Shown: positions 38,135 through 50,627, counted from the first letter of the stretch. The stretch: 64,000 nucleotides of DNA from Otis tarda (GCA_026413225.1 CM048552.1:83863001-83927000); one strand, 5' to 3'. The notes: generated from the letters alone by a model not told the origin. Translations and numbers: made by a program.

Positions 38135-38865
38135 GGTGACAGGATCTCAGGAGCTCAGGCTGAGAAGGTCTATACTGAGAGAATTGGAAACCAAGTCAGG
38201 CTAGAGAAAGAATCAAACTGTATTTCACAGTATTACACAGCTTTTTTATTGGAATATCCCAGTACCAGGCTCCTCGCATAGCTTTGCTACATCACAGGAA
38301 ACTGGGGATGGCAGGGTTCTGAAATCATACTCACGATTTAAATCTTTTATTAGCATAGTCAGAAATGTAACACACACATTCTTCTATCTTTATTGCCATG
38401 CCACAGTTGGAAGCTACAGCATCCCGAACTCTTAAAAAGCCAGCAAAGTGAAGGAGCAGCTGCAGCTCATTCAGACAATCATTTGGTTACAGATCTGATC
38501 ACTTCTGCTTCAAGACAGGCTAGTCAACTGAGGTGAATTGCACTGTGCTTCATCTCCCACTGCACTTTGGCAACTTCTGATCGTCTCTTCCTCCAGTCCC
38601 ACAAAAGTTATAATTATCCTACAGCTCCACTGCCCTACTGCAGATACACCAACTCAGTCCCTCCTCCTCCCAGTTTAGCACCCAGCCTTCAATTGTTTCT
38701 TTCCTTCTCTAATCGCACAGACTTTCCAGCTACATCTTGTTCCTGACAGATTGCAAATTGAATATTAGACTGGAAGCTGGTAACTGTGGTGGCAAGTTGC
38801 TTTCATGGAGTCAGAAGCAGAATGGATGAAGGGTTCACTGGCAACACTGGTGAGGTGTTAAAAGA

Positions 38866-38945
38866 TGTTATGCAGATGTTAAAGGTGTTAAAGAAGGTGT
38901 TAAAGGTAAAAGTAAAGAAGGTAAAAGGTGTTAAAGATGTAATGC
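38866..38945. repeat. Short tandem repeat, GTTAAAGGT-like units
   Basis: Imperfect copies of a 9-15-bp unit (gatgttaaaggtgttaaag and variants) in PHC1 intron 1. It is low-complexity sequence with no coding support. Confidence 0.7.
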
Positions 38946-41009
38946 AGAGACAGAGAGATCTTCCAGTGACAGAAATATGAGTTGCAGTCAACCACAGGAC
39001 AGAGAAAGCACTGGAGAAGGCTTTCATCAGCCAAGAGGAAGAGAAGTAAGACTGAAGAGAGTGCTTAGCAGAGCAGTAACACATTGGGATGATCAGAGTT
39101 TCCTGCAGCAAGAAACATAGGCTATACAGGGAGTAACAGTAGAAGGAGCTAGAGTCAGAAGAGGGAAAAGTGCAAAAGTGATTATTCAACAAAATTCCAC
39201 TGAAAAAAAATAATTTACTTTTTAGAAGAATATGCAAGATTAAAAACAAACAAAAAGCTTCTGATAGTCTCCATATCACTGACAGTCTGTTTGTTTCCAA
39301 ACCATCAGCTGGCTCCCCTTCAACATATCTGAGACACCTCTAAATGAGACCCCTAAGTTTCCAGGATCCCACAGCACCAGGACAGCCCCTCTATCTAGGC
39401 CTTTTAAAATCCAGAGATTTCAAGCTTCACAGCCTTCACCAAACACAACTTTTTCCAGGTGCATAAACAAACAGACCAGCATAGCAGGAAAGAAGGTGCA
39501 ACAACAGTCTCAACCAGACAACTTTTAATATTCTGGAATAGTGTTAAGGGTAGCAGATTACTGAAATAGGGCAACAGCACTAACACTGCAGAGGATGGCT
39601 GGCTAAACTGGGGAGCTGCTGCTCCAAACCTGCTTCTCAAAATCTGGAAAACTCTATAACTAGCAAGCAGATAGCTGCTGCTCCAGTCCTCTCTTCCCCA
39701 CGCACCTTTATCTCTGCCCTCAAGTCCTGCCCAGACATTTCCCCGCTAATCCAGCACTGGCTTCCTGCACTGCTTCAGCAGTAGCCATCCGTAACTCTGC
39801 CTTGCAGCCACCTTCTCCTCAACAGAGACATGCACCGTATTCAGGCACAACTCTATTACAGTTAGAAACAGTTGGTCAATACACCTATCTAATACACATA
39901 AAAGCTCTGGAGAAGACAACTGCCTTAAATATCTTCCCCAGGGGACAGTACTACAAAAAGTAAATGAAGTCTGAAAATAAATAAATTGAGAAGCGAAAGA
40001 ATACACACTTTTTGAAAGAAATGAACTGTGGTAGACAAATGAAGTCTTTTGAATGGGGTTAAAATGCAAGTGAGAGTGACGCTACACACATTACACCAAG
40101 TTTTCTAGTAGCTCAGCTACAAATAGGAGACACTTTCTGTTGTCTCGTCCACTCTGAACCTCCCCTTGCAGGTTCCTCCCAGCATTTACCTCGCTTCTGG
40201 TGCTCACTAGATCAACTTGTTAACTTTGTAGAAAAGCTACCCTAAATATAATTTTCTGCCAGATCAGTGAGTTGTTGTTAGTTCACTTGTGATTCCACAA
40301 GTGCCAGTGAGAGAGAAAAGATGGTAACTAAAGTTCAGCTTAGCTGTAGCACTCAACAGCTGCACCAGCAGGAGAAACCTGGCTTCTGACTTGCTGCTCT
40401 GCTCCACCAATCTGTGTTGCTTCAGTAAACAGCAACATTGATTCCCTACGTTTCTAGTATTTTTGAGAGTTGCACATTGATCTAGATCTTCTCAAAATCA
40501 GGTCCTAGCACAAACAGAATCCTACTGAAACACCTCTGGGATGAGAGGCATAAAAAAATTCAGGTCTCTATGTAGTCAAAAGGCCTTTTGGGGGCATAGA
40601 TAGAAAAGCACACTGTCCCTTTGCAGAAGGGCAGTAAGAATTTTAAGTCACTTACAGCAAGCAGGGTTATCCAGCAAAACCTTTTCCAAACACAAAAGTG
40701 AAAAGGCACGGTATTTCCCCAGGCAAGTTCATCTAAGGATGCAGCTCCATGTCGGTGTAATCCGATCCAAACATAGTAACACAGATTTGCCACACAAAGT
40801 AACACAGATTACACCCTCTCCCTTCCTCCAAGGACATCTTCCAGCACCCTCCTCTTACAAAAATCTAGTGATCACTGGGCTACCAGATCACTTGCTGCTT
40901 CCAGCTAGCTGCTTCATGAGATGGAGAATCTACTAAAAATGATTAAATGATGGGTTTTTCAGAAGATTGAGTTAACCAACTCACCTTACAAATGTAATCA
41001 GTAGATCTC

Positions 41010-41033
41010 AAAAAAAAAAAAAAAAAAAAAAAA
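41010..41033. repeat. Homopolymer A tract and A-rich tail
   Basis: A run of 24 A, followed by A-rich CAAA-type sequence to about 41080, in PHC1 intron 1. No recognisable retrotransposed gene precedes it. Confidence 0.8.
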
Positions 41034-41689
41034 CCACCAAACCAAACAAACAAAAAAAAAACCCAAAAAACCCAAAACCACTCAGGGTAACAGCGTGGCC
41101 CTTACTGGAAATTAACCTTTGAACAACAGCTAAATTGGATTAGGCCTAACACAGAACTGCACCCTAAAAGGGCTGACACAGGAGGATACAAAGACCTAGT
41201 AACACCATGACAGCACAGCAGAAAGGAAGGGAAGAAGGGAGAAAACTAGCTCATGGAGTAGTGCAAGTATGAGAAAATGGGCCAGTTCAGAGCCTAACTC
41301 GCTGATCTCAGTGCACACCAAGACCACCAAAGGTGGCCTGTCTACAAGTTCCTGGCCTTTCTGAAGTGCAAGAGCAGAAGGGCCAGGGCAAGCATCTACT
41401 CTAGGCACTGAACACTAGGTAGGAAGTAGAAAAGTTTTACTTGCTTACCCCATCCATTCCTCCTGACACGTGACTGCTGCCTGCAGAACATTTTCTAACC
41501 TTGTAACTGGTTTTGTCACTTCATCCTTGAGAAACTAAGTTAGCGAACAAGATTTGCACAGGTATGCCTACAGGCGGGAGAAAAATTAGCAGCTAGGACT
41601 ACAGCAGACTCCTCTCTCTCTTACTACACTTTTCTACAAGACAGTCTCCAAGCTCGGCAAGCAGAGGTGTGAAATTGCTGGGACACATT

Positions 41690-42780
41690 AACTCTACTCC
41701 AGGATGTTCGGAGAGCAACAGTGGGTGCGACTCTCGAGGACCGCAGCACCCTCAGCACCACCTGTTCCCCACCCCGCCGTCCGTCTTTCCCCGCCAAACG
41801 TCTCACCCGGGCAGCGGGGCCGGGAGGCAGGGATCCGCCGCGGGGAGCTAAAGAAAGGCGCGTATTCCACGCCCGGCCACCGTCGGACAGGAGCGGCGGC
41901 CACCGAGGAGACGAGAGCGGGGCTGCGAAGGGTAGTTGTTGCCGGCCGCCGCTCCCGGGGCCGGGCCGGGCAGACAATGGCTGCTGCTGCTCCGCGGCCG
42001 CTGTCAACTTCTAGCCCACCGCGGCCCCTGGAAACTCTCCCTGCCGCGGCTGCCTGCACCCCGGGCCTGGCCTCACCTGCAGCCGGCGCGGCGCGGCCCT
42101 GCCCTCCTCTGCTCTGCTCCTGCAGCAGCAGCAGCTGCAGCAGGAGCAGCTACAGCTACAGCGCCAACGCCGCCGCCGCCACCGCCGCCTCGCCAAGAGC
42201 CCCCGCACCCGCCCGAGGGACCTGCGCTGCTGACATTACCGGAGCCTCCAGGCCGCTGCCGCCGCCTGACACGCCCCCCGCGCGGGCAGCCAGGCCAGGC
42301 CCGGGCCGGGCGGGGCGGGGCGGTGCCTGGGGGCCCCGGTGCTGGGGGAGGGCGGGGCCGGGGGCGTTACCGCGCGGCTGGTCCCGGCGGCTCCAGGCCG
42401 GCCGGGGCCTGGCGAGGCAGCGCAGGGGGAGTCTGGCGCCGCCGCGCGGCTCCGGGCGGGGTCCACACGCGCGCGCCGCGCCTCAGCCGGTCCCGCCCCC
42501 TCCCTTTTTTTATTTTCTTTTTTTTTCTCCTCTCTCTCTCCTTTTTTTTTTTTTTTTAAATCTTGGCCTCTAGGGCTCCTCGCCGCTCCGTCACTTCCTC
42601 CCTCGCGGCGCTTCCGGGCACGTGATCCGTTTCCCCGGGCGCCGCTTGCCGTTGCCCTGGTGACGGTAGCCGTGGCCCGGCGGGAACGACGGGGCTTCTG
42701 CTGGGGCCGGGGCCTGCCCGTCCCTGCCGGAGAGAGGGGCTCGGTCGCGGCCTCCCGCCGGGCCTGCACGGTGAAGGAGA
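41690..42780 (-). promoter_or_regulatory. CpG-island promoter of PHC1
   Basis: A dense GC/CpG block of about 1.1 kb, 3.5 kb upstream of the PHC1 start codon, without a TATA box. Its outer part (about 42610-42665) contains an ETS-like CTTCCGG, an E-box CACGTG at 42619-42624 and an RFX-type X-box (gttgccctggtgac) at 42651-42664. Long open frames on both strands are compositional. Confidence 0.8.
42077..42250 (-). other. PHC1: Candidate non-coding first exon of PHC1
   Basis: The coding exon has an upstream splice acceptor (attctctcag, exon base 38174), so 38135-38174 is 5' UTR and a further upstream exon is required. In the CpG island the strongest minus-strand donor is GGCTGCAG followed by gtgagg, with the exon ending at 42077. 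The transcription start is not determined; 42250 is a placeholder. Confidence 0.4.
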
Positions 42781-42789
42781 CCAAGGGAT

Positions 42790-43299
42790 CGAGATGTTGA
42801 TGGGCATCGCGGCCTGGCAGTGCAGCAGGCGCTGAGTGCTCCTCACCACTTGGAGCAGGTGCCCTGTGTGCTGGGACAGGCTTTGCCATCGGCTCTTCTG
42901 GAGACTGGCTAACCTTATTAGACGTTTGTCCGTTTATGTAGGTTGCAAAATGTTTGTCTTAGTACCTGGAATATGCTTTGATGAACAAACAAGACACAGG
43001 GAAGTTTTTCTGTTGAGGTCACATAAAGCGCACGTAAAGGTGCACAGTGGACACCTGCATAAAAAGAAACCACAGTGCCAGAGCTTGCTGGCAGCTTTTA
43101 GAGGAGAAGCTCTTAGTTACTCTTGAAGAGCATCAGTTCTTCTGTCAGTTGCCTGTCTTAGAGTAAGAGTGGTGGTTCAGGGTAAACTTACTCATTTTCA
43201 AAAATAGTGTTGTAGTTAGCATGACTGTTTCTGAAAAAAATGAGAAATGCCCTATCAGGTCAGACCAGTGGCTCATCCTGATGAGAGCTGGTGAGTTTC
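42790..43299. other. Intergenic, nothing recognised
   Basis: Unique-looking sequence between the PHC1 CpG island and the H2B-like pseudogene. A possible old-repeat fragment (tcagaccagtgg) occurs near 43260. Confidence 0.4.
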
Positions 43300-43618
43300 C
43301 TTTAAGGATGATGGCTCGTGGTCCAAGGGCAAGTGGGAAGAAGCAAAAGACAAGCAGAAGCAAATCATGCTCCATCTACATGTACAAGATGCAGAAGCTC
43401 AAGCACCTCTGAGGCTATGAGCATCATAAATATTCCTGCAGATGACATGTTTGAGCTTCATGTTGCAAGAACATTGCATCTGGCTCAGTAATGAAAGTGC
43501 TGGACTATGAAATTACAGGAGATCCAATCCCGTTGACTGTATTTGAGGCTATTCAAAATAAAAGGTCAGATAGTGATCAAAGGAACAATTACAAGGTGGG
43601 GAACTCAGCCACTGTAAT
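43300..43618 (+). pseudogene. Decayed histone H2B-like pseudogene
   Basis: Translation in shifting frames follows histone H2B in order: a basic stretch and SCSIYMYKM (H2B: SYSIYVYKV), a deletion of about seven codons, AMSIINxxxDDMFE (H2B: AMGIMNSFVNDIFE), LHLAQ-stop (RLAHYN), a nucleotide match around ggagatcca (SREIQ), and a tail VIKGTITR (VSEGTKAVTK) ending in a stop at about 43616. Several stops and indels make it non-functional. No LTR or poly(A) tail marks the mechanism. The assignment rests on remembered H2B sequence. Confidence 0.6.
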
Positions 43619-44573
43619 CCCTGTGAATTGACCGCTCCTAAAACACTCAGGACTGGATGAATGACTAAGACATTTGACCCTGTTGCAAAATTCATAGAAG
43701 TTGATTCAAGGGAAGAAACTCTGAAGTCTATCCAAATGAAGGGGAACTACTGCAATGAAGAGGCTTTAGGACTTAAAGCCTCTGGGGGAGGGATGCTGGA
43801 ATCCATAAAGACTTGAGGATTTACACACCCAAGCAAGTAGGGATGTTGGAGGATACATGACAACCTATTCCCCTTAGTATAGACTGGTTTTCCGTTAGTT
43901 TAAATTGATTAACAGCTAGTTTTATCACATGCCGCTAGTTTGTCAAAGATTTACTCAAGAACAGTTTTCCATTCACTTTATCCACCGGCTTCATTATTTT
44001 TGTAAATATCAGTTCCTCATCTGCTCACCAAATTCTGCTCTTTCCGCTCACCAAATGGTGGAATCCTGGCCTTTTTAGTGTCTCCTCATGAAGCGTTTGT
44101 TCCATCTCATAATTGTTGTCATTGAGGCTCATGCTACAATTTTTGAAACTAACTTATACAGTCTGGCTGGAAACCTGTCACACACTATATGCCTAAATAT
44201 AAGCCAGGATTTGTTTCATAGATAGCATCGCTTGCTCACATCTTAGGTGCAGATCTTCCCAGCTCTGGGCTTCTCAGCAAGAAGAAACCCATTTTCATTC
44301 CAATGAATTTATTTTTTTTTTCCATTCCAACCCATTTTAGCAAAGTTCTGCTGGAGAAACGGCATCTTATAGAGCAAGTCACGAAGCGATGGTGACACTC
44401 AGTGGCTCTGCATGAAAATTGCACCTTCTGAGTTTACACGTTTTTTCCAAATTATCAGCGAGATAGCGGTAGCACATGAACCTTATATACAGGTGAGTAA
44501 ACAACACTGCTTAGCATAAGGATGTGTCTGCATACTGTGCCGTATAGATTCATACAGTACAGGCATATAAATG
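43619..44573. other. Intergenic, nothing recognised
   Basis: A/T-rich sequence with no convincing ORF, repeat family or RNA gene seen by eye. Confidence 0.4.
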
Positions 44574-44578
44574 GATAT

Positions 44579-45717
44579 TGTTCTGTTTTTGTTAGTGAGG
44601 GGGGGCCTAAGGTGGTAGCTTCTGTAGGAAACTGCTAGAAGTTGCTCCCCTTTGTTTAGTGGACTCGGCCAGGCCTAGGGCGGACCTGCTGCTGGCTAAG
44701 GCCGAGCCAATTGGTAGCAGAATGTCCCACGATAATGCTTCTGCGATAACGTATTTAAGAAGGGGAAAACAGAAAAAAAAAAAGAGAAGAGAAGATGTGA
44801 AGCAGCTGAGCGGGGGGAAGAGAGGGGGAGGCGCGAGCCTTGTGGGCCTTGCAGGCCTCACCCTCTGGCCTCCCGCCAGGCAGCCGACTGGGCCCAACTC
44901 GGCCCGGCCTGGCTGCAAGAAGTGGAGAGGAGATGAGAAGTGAACGAGATGTAAAAAGGATCCTGAGAGGCGTCTGCCAGCCTGTTGTAAGGAACGGCTG
45001 CAGACGCCAAGGTCAGTGAAGAAGGAGGGGGAGGAGTAATGCGGCTCCTGGCTAAGATTCCTCTGCAACTCGTGGTGAAGACCATGGTGGAGCAGGTTGT
45101 CCCCCTGCAGTCCATGGAGGTCCACGGAGGGGCAGAGATCCACCTGCAGCCTGTGGAGGACCCCACGCCGGAGCAGGTGGATGCCTGAAGGAGGCTGTGG
45201 CCTGTGGAGGGCCCGCTGGGACAGCTGTTCTAGAGGGACTGCACCCCGTGGAAGAGATGACCCACGCCGGAGCAGTTTCACAAAGGACTGTGGCCCGTGG
45301 GAGGGACCCCACAAAGGAGCAGGGGAGGAATGTGAAGAGTTCTTCCCCTGACGATGACACAGCGGCATAAAACAATGCGTGATGAACTGACCGCGACCCC
45401 CATTCCCTTTCCCCCCCCCCCGTGCCGCTCGGGAGGGGAAGGTAGTAGAGATAATGTTAAGCCCGGGAAGAGGGAGGGGTGGGGGGAGGTTATCTTGTTC
45501 CCTGTCTCATTCTCCTGCTAATTTTAGAAATAAATGAATAGTTTTCCCCAAGTCGAGTCTGTTTTGCCCGTAATGGTAACTTTAAGGATTCTCTCCCTGT
45601 CCTTATCTCAAACCTTGAGCCATTTTTCTTATATCATCTCCTCCTATTCTCTTGGAGGGTGGGGGGAGTGAGAGAGAGACTGCGTAGTCTGGTCCCGATC
45701 GGGGCTGAACTACGACA
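44579..45717 (+). mobile_element. Solo LTR (ERVL-like family A) with 5-bp target duplication
   Basis: 1139 bp beginning TGTTCTG and ending CTACGACA, flanked by a perfect 5-bp duplication GATAT (44574-44578 and 45718-45722). It has a TATA-like box (cgtatttaag near 44750), an internal tandem block of roughly 40-bp units (about 45060-45330), a C homopolymer near 45411-45421 and a poly(A) signal (aaataaatg near 45530). No gag, pol or env sequence lies beside it, so it is a recombined solo LTR. Homologues are at 26751-27821 and 59408-60452. Confidence 0.88.
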
Positions 45718-45722
45718 GATAT

Positions 45723-47194
45723 CTAGCCTACGTGTCTGTATTTGCCATCTTTCCCTTTCCCACACCCATTTACTTACTTTAGTCTGAGACCACAATCTTC
45801 AGGTGCCTCAGAAGGAAAGTCCTTTCTTATGTGGTGGGGAAGGCTGGGATGATACACACTGTCAGGGAACATGGCAACTTGTAATGTATTCAGCCTCAGC
45901 CACCAAGAGCTAATCCCTTAGATCTATAGCATGAAGGTGCAAGGGGAGCCAGAAATCCAAATTAGGCCAACCTCCAAGCCTGGGATGTCTCCCTGCTCAG
46001 AGAAGAGGTTGACATGACATGTTCCAGTAAACTGGGAATGTGGGGTAAGTCTACGTTGCACTCACTGCAAGGTACTTTTTACAGGCTGCACAGATCTCTG
46101 CTTTTGGTATCCACACCTTCTGACACATAGATACCCATCCATCCAAAGCCTCACCACATCGCTGGATCTCTTCAACAACCTCCTGCTAGCCCTAGCCAGG
46201 TGACCCATCACTGTCTCCAGAAGGAAGAAGATGGACAGGTGATGATCACAGCAAATCCAGGGTCTGGTTGCCATTCTGTTCTGTCTCTGAGCAAAAGCTC
46301 ATCTGTCTGTGCTAGTTTCCAAGTGCTCCTCTGACTTCTCCAGCCCTGCATTTCAGACAAGTCTTTATATACCATCGCCTTTCCTGTATCCCTGCCCTAC
46401 ACTTTATTTCCTGCATGAGTGATCCTATGCCAATCTGCAGTTCCTACATTCAAGGCTTCTCCAAATTTGCAAGCTGAGAAAGTGGAGAGGCTGCAATACA
46501 TGTCTCTTTAACTTTGTTTCCCATTCCTCAAAAAAAAAAAAAGAAAAAACAGGTCAATGCATGCCAAACCACCTTTCTGCTCCCTGCAGGGAGTGGGAAG
46601 TTGGAACACATAAAGGGAAGATCAGAATGCTTTGTCTGTGTTCGAGGAGCCAGCACCAGGGGTCAGTTACCTGCAGTACCCTGAAGGCACCCTTCTCCTC
46701 ACCCTTGCCTTTAAGATGTGAACTGCATATGAAAGGAAAACTAGGTCAACAAGCAAAAGCTGATACATATCAGTCTGCTTCCAAATGCTACTGGACCTGG
46801 CCATCAAGACAGTATCAACTACATCTACATCACTTATCAACATAAGAGAGAGTGTGGGAATAAGCCCACTGTGCAGCAAACTGTACAACACAAGAGGTCA
46901 CAAGTTTTAGACTTTTATGGGGAAATAAGCCTCTTTGAATGTCAAAGATAAGCCACATTCCAGGGCCTCTACCCTTAAGTTGAAACAAACCAAGCTTAAA
47001 AAATTACTTATTCATCTATTGCATGTCTTGAATTTAACTGAGTTGATACAAACACCTTGATGCAGCTTGATAGAAAACTATTCTATAGAATAAAATTAAA
47101 AATTAGCAAGATGTCACATGTGAGTTCATAAGTATACTTACCTTGCATGGAGGCAGCATGGATCATGAGATGAGTCATGGAAGTCTGGTGAAGT
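45723..47194. other. Intergenic, nothing recognised
   Basis: No convincing exon or transposon. A short A run occurs at about 46530-46541. Confidence 0.4.
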
Positions 47195-47437
47195 TCCCAC
47201 TGACTGGAAAATGGGTAACATAACCCCCACTTTTAAAAAGGGAAACCTGGGGAACTACAGGCCCGTCAGTCTCACCTCTGTGCCTGGCAAGGTCATGGAG
47301 GAGATTCAAGGCCAGGTTGGATGGGGCTCTGAGCAACCTGATCTAGTGGAAGATGTCTCTGCTCCTTGCAGGGAAGTTGAACTAGATGACTTCTAAAGGT
47401 CCATTTCAACCCTAACTATTCTATGATTCTATGGATC
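47195..47437 (+). mobile_element. CR1 LINE with large internal deletion
   Basis: It joins the start of the reverse transcriptase region (cccacttttaaaaaggg, ctacaggcccgtcagtct, ggcaaggtcatggag) directly to the CR1 3' end (gattcaaggccaggttgg to ctattctatgattctatgg). About 1-2 kb present in the other copies is absent. Dead element. Confidence 0.85.
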
Positions 47438-48827
47438 CATGGAGTCTTATATGGTTCTCAGTGGTAGCTATTTAAAAAGCCTATTAATGTCCTGCAGGTG
47501 CAAGAGAAAACTCTAGGTCATCGTTTACCTCAAAAAAAAAGAGAAAAAAACCTTAGAATAAACCTTAGACTCTGTATGTTGTCCAACAGTCCTCAGTAAC
47601 AAGCCTTACCATTCCAAACTACAGCTCTACAGTTTTGTGCTTCTTTGCTGTTTTGGGTGCTCAAAGTCAGAGAAAAAAAAGGAAAGGGGATTCACAGCAC
47701 ATTGTTCTGTATCCAAACTGGAGCATGCTAGTTGAGCATATACTAATATGCATGAGTCAGGAAAGAAGGCATGTGTCCAGGTTTCAAGGAGAGTTTGCAA
47801 GTGAGCAATCAAGAGGGAGGTTTTGGTGACTAGGAACTCCAAAGCCTTACTCCTTTTCAGAGAGCACAGGAGTGTTGTTTTCTCTCACGTGTTCTCCTTT
47901 TTGGAAAGAGAAGGAGGGTTGTTTTCTGACACAGCTCAGTGCTTTTGGTTTCATGGCTGTGCAAGAAGCCCCACTTTCAAGCAGATATCTCTGGCTTAGA
48001 GACAGAGGGTTATCTAAGCATAGACAGGTGGTAAAAGTATCAGGATACAGACAATTTGTCCTGTGTCCTGACTTCTCGCTGTATGAGGCCTCTTTTCAAT
48101 TTTCCATATGACCACTGCAGAGGTTCTGTGAAAGCTTAGGAAACTTATCTCTTCTGCACTCACTAGAAGCAGTGTTGTCTTTCAGTCCTATTTGCACAGT
48201 ACTGACAGATGACCACAAAGGCCCACATAAGCCATACTCATCAAACCTTTATGATTTATGAATGCTTCAACAGATCCCTACCTGTTCATTGTACAGTCTT
48301 CTTCATGTATAGATTTTAAGTACGCTATTTATTTTTTATAACAGCTTCCTAACAAGGCCATAATCCATTTGGGGCCATCTCGTGCTTATAGTCCTCCTTC
48401 TTTTAAGGGGCGTACTTCCCACTTCTTTTAAGAGCTATTCTTTGCAGAAAAATCCCTTGCTATCTGAAATGGTGCTTACTGGATTGCCTGTTAGCTGTTT
48501 CCTATACTGTGTTCTTCAAGACCTTCTTGAAGGCTGAAGCTGCAAAACTTTGCAGGAAGTTTCCCAATTGCCTCCAGGCCATCTGCGCAACCACGATCCA
48601 CACAGCAGCTGCAGTGACGTGATGGGAGGAATTCTCCTGGCCTTCTGCCAGCTACTCATACCCCTACTTTGCTTACATAGAGCAGAAGTTCCTTTCGTGG
48701 ACTGGAAGATGTTTCCTATAGATGTCACCAAGGACAGGGAGCACCTTTCTACAGTCAGCAGAACTGAGCAGACTTCAGACTGCCCACCCAGCACAGACTA
48801 GCCACTTACCCCATTCCCTAACATTTG
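47438..48827. other. Intergenic, nothing recognised
   Basis: Only short open frames without recognisable domains; no repeat recognised. Confidence 0.4.
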
Positions 48828-49440
48828 TGTCCTGGTTTCGGCACGGATGGAGTTAATTTTCCTCTCAGTAGCCAGTGTGTTTTGGATTTCGTATGTGAAG
48901 AATAAAAACACCCTGATGATAGGAGTTGTTGTTAATGAGACCAAAGACACTGTCTGGCTTTCCAAGTCTCGTTAACGTGCAGATACAGGAAGCTGGGTGA
49001 AAGACAGACAGAATAATTTACCTAAACTGGCCAAAGAGAGTATTTCATGCCATAAACGTCATGCTCAGTATATAAGTGGGGGTTGCCCATAGAGAGGGCA
49101 TCTTCTTCCACCTTTCTCTTGCTCACTGGCATCATTCCCTCTACCTTGCTGGCTCACTTTTGCTCCTTTGTTTGCTGCTCGGTTTCGTTTCCATGATCGC
49201 TGCTCAGGAAGGGCTCTATTGGTCATTCGGACATCAGGTGGTGAGAAATTGTGTATTGGTCATTTTGTATATATTAATATCCTTATACTCTGTTATTATT
49301 GTAGTTTTCCTTTGCTATTTTAGTAAACTGTTTTTATCTCAACCTACGAGTTTTCCTTTCTTCCCAATTTCTCTCCCCCATCTTGCTGGGGAGGGGGAGG
49401 GTGAGTGAAACTGTGTGGTGACTCAGGCTAAACCACAACA
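48828..49440 (+). mobile_element. Solo LTR (ERVL-like family B)
   Basis: 613 bp starting TGTCCTGGTTTCGGC and ending AAACCACAACA, a typical TG...CA LTR. It has a TATA box (agtatataag at about 49067) and internal U3-like sequence, with no associated proviral genes. The flanking pentamers atttg and gtctg differ by two transitions and could be a decayed target duplication. It is shorter than family A and lacks its tandem repeats; only the terminal nucleotides are similar. Confidence 0.8.
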
Positions 49441-50627
49441 GTCTGTCCCAAGAGGTGAAGACCTCACTGGCTTCTACTGTACAGTTCAGTCTTCAGGAAG
49501 CTTGCCACACAGCAGTTCTTTTTCAATCCTCTTCTTTGACAGCTTCCTCAGCCCTTCTCATATGCAACTAAACAACATTGATCTGATTTGAAACCACAGC
49601 CCAGAAATATCTGTTTGTATTCACATTTCACACACTTTATTTCTGTACTTATTTACCCCACCCAGGCACAAGGTGGCAAGACTTCCTGTCATCATGAGGG
49701 GATCTTGATGGGCCTGTTCCTATTTATATCTAATTTCATGGGCATCTGATGATATAAACTGTAAAGCAGACCCCTGACATGTGTCCATTTAGAGGGAGGA
49801 GAGCCTGGCTGGTGGGCACACTGAGCACACTGGGTTACAGTCTTCAGTTTTTATTTATAACCTCCCTATCTGAAGTTCAAACAGGTTAGAGGACCTTCCT
49901 CCCAAAGATCCTTCAGTCCAGCCTAAGTACTCAGAGGAAGAAACTTGCCAGGAAGGCAACTGGGAGATTGTGGGCCCCACTTTGCTCCCTTGTCCTTTCC
50001 TGTCCATAGGCAGAGCACCATCACCCAGTACCTATTGACTCCCATGATGTTTTGGGATGGGGCAATGTTAGGGGAGCATTCCTTGGAGGCGCCTTCCAGT
50101 GCCTTCATATTTTTGCTTCCTTGAACTCAGCCCTGTCCTCTTTTTGTATCAGTTGTCCATAGAATCACTTGGTTCCTCAGGTTTTCTGCTTCCCCTAAAG
50201 GCTTATTAGGCACTGCTATGAGACTTTTATTTTCCTTTATTCCTGTCCCACTGGACAGCCCCAAGAACAAAAATCAGTAGAGGCAGAAGTGCTAGCTCTG
50301 CGTATTTTATGGACAAATCACTCTGAATGGTCAGAGAAAAAACAGATCAGGCAAAGGGCTGTTACACAGGAATCCCCCAAACAACCCTGGTCACATGATT
50401 TGCTTCATCTTTTTCCCCCTTTTTCACTCCTAGGTACTTCCTTTTCAGAAGCACCATCCCCTCCCAAAATACACAGCCCACCTTGCTTACTTTTTCACCA
50501 TTGGTTCTGGGCTTGTTGACTTCATATCTTTACTTCATATTTATGGCATGATTGCCCTAGTAACTTCTCCCTTGGTAATCAGCTTGATAAAACTAGTACC
50601 ATTTTTTTTTCTTATCTCATATCCCAC
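49441..50627. other. Intergenic, nothing recognised
   Basis: No gene, CR1 or LTR recognised. Confidence 0.4.

Noticed and set aside
41704-42889. Several 150-289-codon open frames on both strands in the PHC1 CpG island
   Set aside because: Pro/Arg/Ala/Gly-rich translations with no domain; high GC removes stop codons. No splice or phase relation to PHC1.
44607-45368. 253-codon minus-strand open frame with repeated [11 protein letters not shown]-like units
   Set aside because: It is the antisense reading of the tandem repeats inside a solo LTR; a similar reading occurs in the copy at 59.4 kb. No start context, conservation or retroviral domain.
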